The position numbers and the translations under genes were made by a program. Below are positions 34,712 to 44,434 of a DNA stretch of 64,000 bases, in pieces (position 1 is the stretch's first letter; every line of letters starts with the position of its first letter). The notes beneath the pieces are model-generated. The model was not told the DNA's origin. It was given only the letters and a program-made list of their open reading frames with translations, and searched no databases. This DNA is from Pirellulaceae bacterium (GTDB taxonomy: Bacteria; Planctomycetota; Planctomycetia; Pirellulales; Pirellulaceae), in NCBI GenBank assembly GCA_026004775.1, contig BPJU01000021.1, positions 1 through 64,000 of the forward strand, in the 5' to 3' direction.

Positions 34712-35755
34712 TCATGCGGCTGATCGCTTCACCCCAGGAGGGAGGGTAGTGTCAGACTCCCGCGTGTCGGACACTAACGGCGGAACAAGAGGCGTCTCCT
34801 GTGTTCGCGCGCGATGTGTAGATCGCGTACGCGCGCTCTTGTGGATTGCGTCGCGGAAATGCTTTTCCAAAATATCAGGCGATATCCCCAGCAGTCGGCC
34901 TGCCAGCCATGTGGCCGCCCATTGGGCAGCGCTGCGGCAATCGGTGGCGCAGTACTTGGCCACTTGGTTCGGAGTGCTCACCGGGAAACAGTGTCGACCG
35001 GCATGGTGCAGCGGGGCGTGCCTGGGAGCTGAGGCGAAGTCGAATGGTTTTGCGGCGTGCATGGCTGCCTCGCCGCGGCAGTCGACCAGGCACGTGGTGG
35101 CATCGACTGGATAGAGTGCCATGTGGACGGCATCCAAGCCGTCCAGAGTCGGTTGGAGAGCGGCTGCGGTAGGCGTATGCCACGGGGTTGCGTAGATCAC
35201 CATGTCAGCCCGTGCTATGGCCAGTGACAAAGATAACTCGTGGGGACTGGATGTCGTGAGTGCGGCAAAAACCGCGTCGGCGTGACAGATCGCGGGTGTC
35301 CAGAGTTGCTGGATCAATTCGGTACTGGTGTGAGCCTGAATGAACGCACTTTTGGGCGAGCAGCGCGTTAGCACCATGGCCATGTGCGGGGCTTGTTCAC
35401 CGCAGATCACCACGGTTCGACAACATCGTACGGCGTGCCACCACCGGCCGAGGCTGAGTAAAGCGGCGTAGGGGCAGGCCACCAGTACCCGAGAGGCTCC
35501 CGCCCACGGCTCGACACGGCTATTGGCAGTTATCACGACGGCGGCACCGCGGTGGTACGCTTCTTCCGGACAGCATCCTCGTTGGGGGCTGGGATAGCCG
35601 GCCACGTGGAGGTAGGCGTCACCCGGCTGCACGAGCTCGCTATCAAGTGCCAGGCGCTGGAACGGCTGCCACCGGCCATGCAGCGGTGGAGGCATCCCCG
35701 CGGTCCACTCGCCCCCGGTGATTTCGGCTAATAGCTGGCAGTTGAGCTTCAGCAT
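34712..35755 (-). CDS. MurF-like protein lacking the ATP-binding loop
   Basis: 347 residues. The N-terminal domain resembles MurF: LAEITGGEW, LALDSELVQPGDAYLHVAGY and HRGAAVVITANSR. Where the P-loop should lie, the sequence reads VVICGEQAPHMAMVL with no GKT/GKS. It is also shorter than MurF (about 450) and lacks the usual C-terminal domain. The reaction cannot be assumed. ATG at 35755 has gaggaaatcgcc before it, 30 bp after the upstream stop. It is likely cotranscribed with the MurE-like gene. Confidence 0.6.
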   Translation of the reverse strand: MLKLNCQLLAEITGGEWTAGMPPPLHGRWQPFQRLALDSELVQPGDAYLHVAGYPSPQRGCCPEEAYHRGAAVVITANSRVEPWAGASRVLVACPYAALLSLGRWWHAVRCCRTVVICGEQAPHMAMVLTRCSPKSAFIQAHTSTELIQQLWTPAICHADAVFAALTTSSPHELSLSLAIARADMVIYATPWHTPTAAALQPTLDGLDAVHMALYPVDATTCLVDCRGEAAMHAAKPFDFASAPRHAPLHHAGRHCFPVSTPNQVAKYCATDCRSAAQWAATWLAGRLLGISPDILEKHFRDAIHKSARTRSTHRARTQETPLVPPLVSDTRESDTTLPPGVKRSAA

Positions 35756-35784
35756 GGCGATTTCCTCGGGACCGTGGCGGGCGG

Positions 35785-37308
35785 TCAACAGCCGGGGAAC
35801 TTGTAGATTACCGGTTTCGGATCGGCCTCGGTCACTTCCCGCAGCTCGGTTGTTTCGTCAAGCTCACGCAGCAACAACGCGATCTGATCGGTGCACGGCC
35901 ACCAGAACGGGCCCGAACCGTGCGCCGTGCCGGACGAGAGCAGAATCGTATCGCCCGGCGATGCGCGATGGAAGACGAATCGGAGGGCTTTCAACGGGTC
36001 GGCGATCAAGTGGCCGCGCGCCGGCCGATGATACCCATCCAACACGTCATGATAGATGCTGTACAGAGCGGTCGAATTCTTACGGTTGGCCGTAAGAATG
36101 GCAGCGTCGCAGAAACGTTCCGCAACGCGTCCCCAACGCGACCGTTCAGCGGGTGGAACCGATTCGTCCAGGGCGAACACGCACCACAGCCGGCCGCTCG
36201 TAAGCTGGCGGAGCGTACGGAGCATTTCCAGGAACCGATCGGCACGGCGGCTGTGGTCGAGGAACAGGTTGAATGGTTGGCCGCATACCAGCCGCTCCAA
36301 ACGTGCCGGCAACCGGGGCAGGCGTTCCAGGCCGCGTGCAATTTCCGCTATTGAGGCGCCTGCCACCCAACCAATTGCCGCGGCTGCCAGACAGTGTCGG
36401 ATCCACCAGTCGCCGACGGTGGCGGTACGCACAGGAACGGTCTGGTCCCGGATTGTCAGCAGGAACGTCTGTTCTGCGACGTCTCGCTCCACCAGTTTTC
36501 CCCACACATCGGCGTCAGGTGACAAGCCGTAGCTGACGGTGGCACAACCGAGCCGTTGGGCGTCGGCGAGCAACGATGGGGTGTCGGCTGAGAGGACAAG
36601 CGGCCGGCCTGGTTTCAAAAGCGCGGCGAGTCGCTCGAGCATCTGTTGCGGTGCCTGTTGGTCCAGATAATGTGGTCGAGCCTGCCAGCCTCGGGTGTCG
36701 GTGACCACAGCGGCATCCAACTTGGTTCCCGCCCAGCGTCGTTCAAGCAGGCCGGCGTGGTCGCATTCCAACACGGCCGCCTGTCCACCCGCACGTTGCC
36801 ACTTGGCCAGCGCTTGTGCCACACTGCTGCTGCCGCTCCGCCCCAGAACACCCAGGTCAGGCCAACCGCTCTTGTCGGCCGGCCAATTAGTGCCGCAGGC
36901 GGCCGCACGACCGGACTCGTGCAATACCGAGGTTGCCAGGTGGCAAGTACTGGACTTGCCGTGCTGGCCGGCGACGGCTGCCGTGAAAAGATGTTGGCAG
37001 GGGTTGCCAGCCCGAGCGTGGTGGAGCGTCCCCAGAGCTTCTCGGGTGTCCTGGACCACATACAGTGGCACCGGAACGGAGACATACCGCTCGGCTACCA
37101 CGGCCGATGCACCGTGGCGCACGGCTCGAGTAATCTCATCATGGCCGTCTCGGTCGGCTCGCACCACCGCCACATAGATTTGACCAGCACGAAGCTTTTC
37201 TACGTCGTCGGTGCAGTCGGTTAAAAAGACATCGTGGTCCCCGAATCGAGCCGCCTGCGAAAGAATTTGCCCCAATCGCGGACGGCACAACGAGCCGACG
37301 GAGATCAT
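35785..37308 (-). CDS. degenerate MurE-like ligase
   Basis: 507 residues. Retains the Mur fold: N-terminal DVEKLRAGQIYVAVV and HGASAVVAERY, an ATP loop GQHGKSST, then TDTRGWQARPHYLD. The MurE hallmarks are altered: VDYAHTPD becomes LDHSRRAD, the amino-acid-recognition motif DNPR becomes ANRKN, and KGHE reads GTAHGSGP. It may join a different substrate or be non-catalytic. ATG at 37308 has ggaggctcgcc upstream (frame open to 37440). Upstream partner of the MurF-like gene. True murE/murF are not in the window. Confidence 0.7.
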   Translation of the reverse strand: MISVGSLCRPRLGQILSQAARFGDHDVFLTDCTDDVEKLRAGQIYVAVVRADRDGHDEITRAVRHGASAVVAERYVSVPVPLYVVQDTREALGTLHHARAGNPCQHLFTAAVAGQHGKSSTCHLATSVLHESGRAAACGTNWPADKSGWPDLGVLGRSGSSSVAQALAKWQRAGGQAAVLECDHAGLLERRWAGTKLDAAVVTDTRGWQARPHYLDQQAPQQMLERLAALLKPGRPLVLSADTPSLLADAQRLGCATVSYGLSPDADVWGKLVERDVAEQTFLLTIRDQTVPVRTATVGDWWIRHCLAAAAIGWVAGASIAEIARGLERLPRLPARLERLVCGQPFNLFLDHSRRADRFLEMLRTLRQLTSGRLWCVFALDESVPPAERSRWGRVAERFCDAAILTANRKNSTALYSIYHDVLDGYHRPARGHLIADPLKALRFVFHRASPGDTILLSSGTAHGSGPFWWPCTDQIALLLRELDETTELREVTEADPKPVIYKFPGC

Positions 37309-37731
37309 TGGCGAGCCTCCTTGCTCAAATGGTCCCGATACCGGCCAGTCCCGATGCAACACTGTGGCGGAAGTTTGTTGCGGTGCCGCACGAACGGCGC
37401 GGGGTTTCGAAGCCGGTTCGTGGCTGTCGGCTGCCACCACGTTGATCGGAACTTGCCGGTCGGGCTTGCGGCCAACCTTGCCAAATCAACAGCGAGGATT
37501 GTGAGGAAATTGGCTGTGGTGTCAAGATGAATTTCGAGGGGGTGATGGACCGCTGGATCGCTTGTTTCACGGTTTCCCGGGGGCGTCTCGCCTAGGCCGT
37601 CCGGCTGGCTGGTCCTAAACCAAAGCGGCCGTGGTCCCCTAGGATCTAGCCGGGGGCGCGGATAAACTTTGCTCGAGAGGAAGGCCGAATTATGTCTCAG
37701 GCAGTGCGAGGAGGACCACCGGTCCTTGGTT

Positions 37732-38442
37732 ATGGCCGACCAGGATTTCGACATCGACAGTTTGGCTCGTTATCTGCACCTGTCGCCCGCTGTGGTTTTA
37801 CGGATGGCCGAGCGCGGGCAATTGCCTGGGCGAAAAGTACGCGGACAATGGAAATTTGACCCTTCGGAAATCCATCACTGGTTGGAAGAGCGGATCGGTG
37901 CCTCGGAGGAAGAGGAACTTGTACAGGTCGAAGAGGCGCTGGACAAGAGTCACCAGCAGTCAGAACCGATCATTATTTCCGAGTTGCTGCCGGTGGAAGC
38001 CATTGAACCTCGTTTGCCTGCCCGCACCCGCAACTCGGTCATCGAAGCGATGACGAATCTGGCTGCGCGTACGGGAAAACTTTGGGATCCGGTCGCGATG
38101 GCTGCCGCGGTGCGCGCGCGGGAGAGCCTGCATTCGACGGCTTTGGAAAACGGCGTGGCTCTGCTGCATCCCAGGCGACCCCAGCCGTCGCTGTTGGCAG
38201 AGCCGATTTTAGCTCTGGGGCGCACGGTCTCCGGCATACCGTTCGGAGGCCCGACCGGCTGCCTGACGGATCTGTTTTTCCTTATATGTTCCGTTCAGGA
38301 TGCCCAGCACTTGCGGACCCTGGCCCGGCTGAGCCGTTTGTTGGCTCGCGAAGGGTTTGTTGCTCAATTGCGGGATGCTCCCGACGCCCCATCGATGTGG
38401 CACATCATCCGGCAATTCGAAAGCGAATTGGACACACCGTGA
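37732..38442 (+). CDS. PTS EIIA-like protein with N-terminal excisionase-type HTH
   Basis: 236 residues. Residues about 1-55 are a MerR/excisionase HTH (DIDSLARYLHLSPAVVLRMA, RKVRGQWKFDPSEIHHWLEE). The C-terminal 140 residues are EIIA-Ntr-like: VRARESLHSTALENGVALLH with the candidate phospho-His, then LTDLFFLICSVQDAQHLRTL. Probably a regulatory phospho-carrier that binds DNA or a partner. ATG at 37732 is preferred; the frame is open to 37669. Its stop overlaps the next gene's GTG as GTGA. Confidence 0.8.
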   Translation: MADQDFDIDSLARYLHLSPAVVLRMAERGQLPGRKVRGQWKFDPSEIHHWLEERIGASEEEELVQVEEALDKSHQQSEPIIISELLPVEAIEPRLPARTRNSVIEAMTNLAARTGKLWDPVAMAAAVRARESLHSTALENGVALLHPRRPQPSLLAEPILALGRTVSGIPFGGPTGCLTDLFFLICSVQDAQHLRTLARLSRLLAREGFVAQLRDAPDAPSMWHIIRQFESELDTP

Positions 38443-39359
38443 CCTATACGGCTCCATCCAGTCCCGGTGTTACTGCCCGAGTTGCTCAACGTCGCCCGCT
38501 TCCAGGCGTGCCGTGCGAGCAGCAATTCTTGGTAATCGGGCAGCCGTGCGACAACGAATTCGCTGCACCCCTCCGATGGCTCGAACAACGCGCGATTGTA
38601 TCCTTTTGTAGCAATGTAGCAGAAGCGATTCAGAAGGCGGCCACCAGTGTGGTGCCGGTCCGGGCGGTTTTCATACTTTGCGAAAGGCCGTCGTGTATCC
38701 CGTCGAAAGAACTGGAAACGCTCTATCGACACCTACCGCTGACGCGTGTGGTTCTGGTGTTAGGAGTATGGTGCCAAGGCCAAACGCATCGGCTCATGGT
38801 CAAGAGTGGTCCGGTTTGTTGGCATTGGTACGAGTTTGTCGATCGGTTTGAGCTGGCATGGTCTGGAGGCACTTTGGCAAGCGATGTTAAGTGGCCACCC
38901 ACTGCCACGGCCGCCGACAAGTGGGCCGCACAACAACCTAAAGCCACGACTTCGACCGCTCCGCATGGCGTGGTTGCCTGCACGTCTCTTGTTGTCCGCA
39001 CAGGCGACCGAACGACGTTTTGTGCGGTGGCCGATCTTCTGGAGCCGCACGGTTGGAACTGCTTGTGGTGGCCGCCAGGCCAGCCGCCTCTATGGCATCG
39101 GACCACGGCTTTGATTTGGGACATGATCCAAGGCGACTCAGCCGAGTGGCGGCAGCTTTACGCTACCGTCCATTCGCTGGTTGCTCTTCCGGTAATCGTC
39201 CTCGTCGGTTTTCCACGGCCCGAGATGATCAGCCGCATTACAAAATTCGGCCACGTCCAGTTACTGGCCAAACCGTTCTTGGCCGACGTTCTCGTTCGGC
39301 GCTTAAAAGAACTCGTGGTGGCCGGCTCCTCGCCGATTCCGGCGGTTGACAAGTCGTAG
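38439..39359 (+). CDS. receiver-like protein translationally coupled to the EIIA-like gene
   Basis: 306 residues from GTG at 38439. Two halves each resemble a response-regulator receiver scaffold (LVIGQPCDNEFAAPLRWLEQ; SLVVRTGDRTTFCAVADLLE), ending QLLAKPFLADVLVRRLKELV, which mirrors the conserved K-P of receivers. A phospho-acceptor Asp cannot be assigned, so it may be a pseudo-receiver. The GTGA overlap implies it works with the EIIA-like protein. Homology is weak and the reading is tentative. Confidence 0.55.
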   Translation: MTYTAPSSPGVTARVAQRRPLPGVPCEQQFLVIGQPCDNEFAAPLRWLEQRAIVSFCSNVAEAIQKAATSVVPVRAVFILCERPSCIPSKELETLYRHLPLTRVVLVLGVWCQGQTHRLMVKSGPVCWHWYEFVDRFELAWSGGTLASDVKWPPTATAADKWAAQQPKATTSTAPHGVVACTSLVVRTGDRTTFCAVADLLEPHGWNCLWWPPGQPPLWHRTTALIWDMIQGDSAEWRQLYATVHSLVALPVIVLVGFPRPEMISRITKFGHVQLLAKPFLADVLVRRLKELVVAGSSPIPAVDKS

Positions 39360-39437
39360 GTCTGGATAGTCTCAATGAGCGATTGTGTCACAGGCATGCC
39401 TATTCCGGCGGGGTAATGTATGGACTCGACCGAAAGG

Positions 39438-40001
39438 TTAATCGACGAAGCCCCACGTTGCGGCGGCCTCTTTTTCTGGTGGCACTGGGTTAGCCTCATT
39501 TGCCAAGGCAGCCGCCTTCCGTAGTGATCCCGCCTCAGGTTCCACGCCGTTCCTGTCCCCTCCATCATGGCGGCGTGAGGAGCGCGGCTGGCTTGCGGTC
39601 GAGGCACTTTTCGGCGGGGCTGGAGCCGGCAGAGGTAGGGCTTCCGGTGCTCGATCGGGCCAGTGATCGGGTCTAGCGCCATGTGGAGGAGTGTGCGGTG
39701 TTTCGAAGCCGCCCACCGTCTGAGGGGGAGCCGAGTGCGGATGGAACGCCGGGCGAGTCGGAACCGGGTGAAAGGCGGGCCAGGGAACGCGGATCGGAGC
39801 GGGCGCGGGGTGGCCGGCAAGATGCGGAAAGTGGCAAGTTCGGCAGGGCAGTCCCATGTGGTCCTTCCCGACCCACAGGGGGACACTCGGCGCGCAGCCT
39901 ACCCAAAGGACGCTGCTTGCCAGCGTCAAGGATCGCAACCAGCGACGACACCCCCCCAGAAGCATAGCTAGGAACCACTGATTGAATGGATATCCCGTCA
40001 T
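39438..40001 (-). CDS. putative Pro-rich lipoprotein
   Basis: 187 residues. N-terminus GCRRWLRSLTLASSVLWVGC gives a signal with a lipobox-like Cys, then a CRTCHFPHLAGH stretch and a Pro/Ala/His-rich remainder with no domain. Composition may reflect GC-rich noncoding DNA, but the signal and lipobox favour a real gene. ATG at 40001 is chosen for the signal peptide. Confidence 0.4.
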   Translation of the reverse strand: MTGYPFNQWFLAMLLGGCRRWLRSLTLASSVLWVGCAPSVPLWVGKDHMGLPCRTCHFPHLAGHPAPAPIRVPWPAFHPVPTRPAFHPHSAPPQTVGGFETPHTPPHGARPDHWPDRAPEALPLPAPAPPKSASTASQPRSSRRHDGGDRNGVEPEAGSLRKAAALANEANPVPPEKEAAATWGFVD

Positions 40002-40376
40002 TCCGCTCGGGCGATCCAATTCCGGTCTGATTGTCAACCGCCCGTTTTAGCGACCGTTGACGGTGTTGGGCACGTAGGTGACCAGGACGGAGGCCGCCGC
40101 GCTGTTACCTTTTTGGCGCAGACGGTCACCCATGCCGTACATCGGCAAGGGAACGCTGGAAACTTTGATGATCAGTCAAACTGTATCACTTGTTGCCGGT
40201 TTACCGGTTGCTTGCGGTAGAATTTGTCGCCCGTCGTATGGGGGCATGAAGCAGCGCAAGTGCTGAGGCCGATGTAGGTTGTCGGGCAAAGGACGGGAGC
40301 ATTCCCGCGCCGGGCCGCGCGGGGATGGCAGCCCGCCCATCGAGGACATTTTTTCCCTTGGTTGGTCGAGCCACGC
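40002..40376. other. intergenic, upstream of htrA
   Basis: 375 bp. Contains an AT-richer stretch near 40168-40210 (TTTGATGATCAGTCAAAC) that may hold the htrA promoter; TTTGA/TCAAA flank an inverted repeat there. No gene seen. Confidence 0.4.
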
Positions 40377-41738
40377 ATGCACATGTCTAGCGCAACGGGT
40401 GTCCGAGCAGCGATGGCTATGTGGGCCTTTGTCGGGGCCGGTTTTCTGCTGTTGGCCCAGGGCGAGCGCCCCTTAGCCGCCTCCAGTCTTCGCCGCTCGG
40501 CGATCGTGCGGGCGGTCGAACAGGCCAAACCATCCGTGGTGAATATCCACGGCCGCAAAGTCGTCCGCACCGACCCTCGTCAGGTCGTCAACAATCCGGA
40601 CGCCGTGCGGCAAGTCAATGGCATGGGAACCGGAATCATCATCGATGAGCGCGGCTATATTTTGACCAATTACCACGTGGTGGACGGAGTCCGCGACATC
40701 AAGGTGACCTTTGCCGACGACAATACTGTGTCAGCCCGCCTGGTGGCACACGATCCGCAAACGGACCTGGCTTTGCTGAAAATCGACGTCGGAGATCCCC
40801 TGCCGGTGATCCGTATTGGAACTTCCTCGGATTTGATGACCGGCGAGGAAGTGATTGCCGTCGGCAATGCCTTCGGCTATACGCATACGGTGACCCGGGG
40901 CATCATCAGCGCTTTGCACCGAGCCGTGCAGGTAAGCGACCAGCAATTCTACTCGGACCTGATCCAGACCGATGCCAGTATCAACCCCGGCAACTCGGGC
41001 GGACCGCTTTTGAATGTCGACGGCGAGATGATTGGCATCAACGTAGCGGTGAGGGTCGGTGCCCAAGGGATCGGCTTTGCTCTGCCGGTGGATGAAGCGA
41101 TCGAGGTAGCGGCGCGGCTGTTGGCCGAAGAGAAGGTCGCCACGGTGCCGATCCGGGGTGAAACGCGCCGGTCGGGAACCACCAGCCAGTTTGTCGTGAC
41201 GCACGTCGAGTCGGCCAGTGGGTTATCCGAGCGGCTACAGCCCGGTGACGTCATACTTTCCGCGGCGGGTCGAAAGATCGAACGAGCGCTCGATTGGGAA
41301 CGAGCTTTGCTGGACATCGCCCCGGGCGAAGCGGTGCCTTTGGAAATCCAGCGGCAAGACGAAGTGTTCGTGGCAAGCGCCCCGAGCGTGCCGGTTCGCG
41401 CGGCGAGCAACCCCGTCGAGTTGCTCGTGTGGCGCGTCCTCGGATTGAAACTCGATGCCGTCGATGCCAACGTGCTGGCCGCACGGGGTGAAACGCGCTA
41501 CCGAGGGGGACTTCTGGTGACTGAGGTACGCGCGGGCAGCCCCGCCGCCCAACGCGGTGTAAAACCCGGTGATATCCTGGTAGGGATCCACAAGTGGCAA
41601 ACCGTGTCGTTGGACAATGTGATCTACATTCTTAATAGCGCCGAGTTTCGCGCTGCCCAACCCGTGCGGTTCTACGTACTTCGCGGCGAGGAGACACTGT
41701 ACGGTACGCTTCGCGTATCATTCGGCGAATCTCCGTAG
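40377..41738 (+). CDS. HtrA/DegP-type periplasmic serine protease
   Basis: 453 residues. Signal segment AMWAFVGAGFLLLAQ, then a trypsin-like domain with triad His (TNYHVVDG), Asp (PQTDLALLKI) and Ser (GNSGGPLLNVDG). Two PDZ regions follow (LSERLQPGDVILSAAGRKI; SPAAQRGVKPGDILVGIHKW). It degrades or refolds misfolded envelope proteins. ATG at 40377 (MHMSS...) gives a normal signal peptide. It stands alone, 345 bp before thiL. Confidence 0.94.
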   Translation: MHMSSATGVRAAMAMWAFVGAGFLLLAQGERPLAASSLRRSAIVRAVEQAKPSVVNIHGRKVVRTDPRQVVNNPDAVRQVNGMGTGIIIDERGYILTNYHVVDGVRDIKVTFADDNTVSARLVAHDPQTDLALLKIDVGDPLPVIRIGTSSDLMTGEEVIAVGNAFGYTHTVTRGIISALHRAVQVSDQQFYSDLIQTDASINPGNSGGPLLNVDGEMIGINVAVRVGAQGIGFALPVDEAIEVAARLLAEEKVATVPIRGETRRSGTTSQFVVTHVESASGLSERLQPGDVILSAAGRKIERALDWERALLDIAPGEAVPLEIQRQDEVFVASAPSVPVRAASNPVELLVWRVLGLKLDAVDANVLAARGETRYRGGLLVTEVRAGSPAAQRGVKPGDILVGIHKWQTVSLDNVIYILNSAEFRAAQPVRFYVLRGEETLYGTLRVSFGESP

Positions 41739-42083
41739 CCGCCTCCTGCGCAAGAATCCCATTATGCTATCGCCCCCAGTGACCGGGTTCCACCCGTCGT
41801 TCATCATCATGGGGCGGTTGACCGAATGGGCGTCATCGCGTCGAGGCAATCCGGCCTGACGACAAGAGAACAATCATATATTCGCCGCTGTCGCCTATGG
41901 CTTCGGCTCAAGCACAACCTGAACGGCCGATCCTTTTTGCACCCCGAACATGGCATAATGGATGGTGTTCTGTTTGAGCTTCGTGGAGCCGACAGGCTTG
42001 GTGCCCCGCGACGACGCACCCGTTTCTGTCTTACAATCTGAATTGCCGCACTAGGCGATGAACACAACCAGCAGGCGGACGCC
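41739..42083. other. intergenic, upstream of thiL
   Basis: 345 bp; no supported gene and no recognisable thiamine riboswitch core. Short ORFs overlap the opposite strand of thiL. Confidence 0.45.
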
Positions 42084-43007
42084 ATGGAACTTGAGTTTCT
42101 CCGATGGATAGCCGATCGCTTTCCCTCCCCGGAAAGTCCACTGGTTCGGGTCGGCATCGGTGACGATGCAGCGGTATTGGCTGGTGATGAGCGGCATGAC
42201 CTGGTCATCACAACGGACATGTTCTTGGACGGGGCGCACTTCGACCTTTGCCAGACCGAACCGCAGTTGGTGGGGCGAAAGGCGCTGGCGGCCAACCTCA
42301 GCGATCTGGCGGCCATGGCCGCCGAACCTTTGGCCGCCTTCGTCAGCGTGGGGTTGCCTTCGGATAACGCCGCATCGTTGGCTCGACTCCTTTACGAAGG
42401 GATGGCTCCGTTAGCCGAGCGGTACAGGTGTCCGGTTTTGGGAGGCGATACGAACTGTTGGTCAGGGCGGCTGGTCATCAATGTGTGTCTTGTCGGCCGG
42501 TGCCCGGCCGGTCGAGCGTGGCTCCGGTCGGGGGCGCGTCCCGGGGACGAAATCGTGGTGAGCGGCCCTCTGGGGGGGAGCATTCTCGGAAAACATTTTC
42601 AGTTTGAGCCTCGCGTGTCGCTGGCACTGTACCTGCGCGATCGGTACCAGGTGCATGCCTGTTGCGACATCAGCGATGGGCTTGCACTGGACCTGTGGCG
42701 CATCTGCCAGGCCAGTCGGTGTGGCGCGGTGGTCGAAGCTGAACGGATTCCCATTGCTGATGCGGCCTACCGGCAATCAGCGCACAGCGGCCGAACACCA
42801 CGGGAACACGCCCTTTCCGACGGGGAAGATTTCGAACTGTTGCTGGCTGTCTCCCCGGACGAACAAAAACGGATGTTGGCCGACCCGCAGTTACAAGGTC
42901 AAATTTTTCCCATCGGCCGGTTCTGTTCCGAGCGCGGGTTATGGATGGAAGAACAGGGCAGCCGGACTGTGCTTCAGCCGGTGGGATATGAGCATGGGCG
43001 GAGCTGA
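42084..43007 (+). CDS. thiL: thiamine-monophosphate kinase
   Basis: 307 residues. VGIGDDAAVLAG and ITTDMFLDGAHFDL (metal-binding Asp), RKALAANLSDLAAMAAEP, VLGGDTN, and CDISDGLALDL are the ThiL motifs. Makes thiamine diphosphate from thiamine monophosphate with ATP. No other thiamine gene is near; tsaE follows 200 bp later, a frequent thiL neighbour. Confidence 0.95.
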   Translation: MELEFLRWIADRFPSPESPLVRVGIGDDAAVLAGDERHDLVITTDMFLDGAHFDLCQTEPQLVGRKALAANLSDLAAMAAEPLAAFVSVGLPSDNAASLARLLYEGMAPLAERYRCPVLGGDTNCWSGRLVINVCLVGRCPAGRAWLRSGARPGDEIVVSGPLGGSILGKHFQFEPRVSLALYLRDRYQVHACCDISDGLALDLWRICQASRCGAVVEAERIPIADAAYRQSAHSGRTPREHALSDGEDFELLLAVSPDEQKRMLADPQLQGQIFPIGRFCSERGLWMEEQGSRTVLQPVGYEHGRS

Positions 43008-43211
43008 AATCGGGCAGGGGGCCGCATGGTCGACCAGGGGCAGGTGGTGCAACGCCGCGTGCGACTAGGAAATTTTTTTGAAATAAGTCCGCGTCGAAGT
43101 ACAAATGCAGCATTACAATCACGTAAAGGTATTGGCGGTTACGATGGGTTGGATCTGGTCGTTTGGGATCGAGGAAGATGAGACGAATCGTTACTGAGTA
43201 AGCGTCTGCCT

Positions 43212-43718
43212 ATGCAGTGCGTAAAGGTATTGTTGCAAAGCGAGAAGCAAACGTGCCTGTGGGCTCGGACTCTTGCAAGCTACTTGCCCCAACGGATGTG
43301 GATCGCTTTGATTGGGCCGTTGGGAGCCGGGAAAACGCGAATCGTCCAGCACCTGGCTGCCGCGGCCGGTATACCCCCTCACGCCGTTACCAGCCCGACG
43401 TTTGTGCTTTGCCAAACGTACGACAGTGGCCTCCAGCGAATCATCCACGTGGATGCCTACCGCATCGGTTCGCATGACGAATGGTGGGAGTTGGGGGCTG
43501 CCGAATGGGAAGAGCAATCAGCGTGGGTGTTGGTCGAGTGGGCCGATCGGGTGCTGGACTGTTTCCCGGACGATTATCTGTTGCTCGAGTTGGAAATTGC
43601 AGGGCCAACCGAGCGTTGGGTGCGGCTGGAGGCACATGGTGCGCAGGCGGCCGAGGTGGTAGAGCGGATGGCGGACTGGCCGATCAGCGGCCGCACGGAC
43701 GTTGTATCGACAGAGTAA
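43212..43718 (+). CDS. tsaE: tRNA threonylcarbamoyladenosine biosynthesis ATPase TsaE
   Basis: 168 residues. Walker A IGPLGAGKTRIVQHLA, then VTSPTFVLCQTYD and IIHVDAYRI, and the Trp-rich EWADRVLDCFPDDYL motif. TsaE drives the TsaB-TsaD step of t6A37 formation on ANN-decoding tRNAs. Starts at ATG 43212. tsaB and tsaD are not in the window. Confidence 0.94.
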   Translation: MQCVKVLLQSEKQTCLWARTLASYLPQRMWIALIGPLGAGKTRIVQHLAAAAGIPPHAVTSPTFVLCQTYDSGLQRIIHVDAYRIGSHDEWWELGAAEWEEQSAWVLVEWADRVLDCFPDDYLLLELEIAGPTERWVRLEAHGAQAAEVVERMADWPISGRTDVVSTE

Positions 43719-43762
43719 TTGCTGGGAAACCGGCTACTGGTTAGGTCACCTTTAGCCGCCGC

Positions 43763-44434
43763 ATGTCGCGGCCACCCCCTTTCGGTATTTCACTCGGTGG
43801 TAGACAATCAAACGTGGTGGTGCGGCTTGTAGAAGGAAATCGATCCGTGTGGGTTAACCGCAGGACAATCGGGAACCAGCAGAGCCTGCTGGGGCCATTC
43901 GAGGGGACGACCGTGCTGACGGTTCGCCGTCAGGGGCAGGTGGCGATGGGCAGTGACGGGCAGGTGACGCTGGCCAATACGATCGTCAAGGCCGATGCCG
44001 TCAAAGTACGGCGGCTGGCGAATGGCGATGTTTTGTGCGGTTTTGCAGGTGCCAGTGCCGACGCGTTCGCTCTGTTGGAACGGTTCGAATCCAAGTTGAA
44101 GGATCACCCCGGCAATTTGCCTCGGGCGGCCACTGAGTTGGCCAAGGAGTGGCGCATGGATCGGGCTTTGCGTCGCTTGGAGGCGTTGTTGGCGGTGGCC
44201 GATGTTCGTCATACGCTGCTGGTGAGCGGCACCGGGGATGTGATCCAACCGTCGGACGGAATCATCGGTATCGGCTCCGGTGGCCCGTTTGCCGTGGCAG
44301 CCGCTCGAGCCTTGTTGGCCCATTCGTCGCTTCCGGCCGGCATGGTGGTGCGCGAGGCCTTGCGGATTGCCGCTTCACTCGACGTTTATACGAACGAATC
44401 CATCGTGGTGGAGGAATTGGAGTGTCGCAGCTAA
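43763..44434 (+). CDS. hslV: HslV protease with a 48-residue propeptide-like extension
   Basis: 223 residues. The proteasome-like core [20 protein letters not shown], then [12 protein letters not shown] and [15 protein letters not shown] is canonical. The catalytic Thr is residue 49 here, not residue 2, because the chain begins 48 residues earlier and no Met, Val or Leu start codon directly precedes the Thr. It must be freed by cleavage of a longer propeptide, or the true start is misread. Works with HslU, whose GTG overlaps its end by 13 bp. Confidence 0.92.
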   Translation: MSRPPPFGISLGGRQSNVVVRLVEGNRSVWVNRRTIGNQQSLLGPFEGTTVLTVRRQGQVAMGSDGQVTLANTIVKADAVKVRRLANGDVLCGFAGASADAFALLERFESKLKDHPGNLPRAATELAKEWRMDRALRRLEALLAVADVRHTLLVSGTGDVIQPSDGIIGIGSGGPFAVAAARALLAHSSLPAGMVVREALRIAASLDVYTNESIVVEELECRS

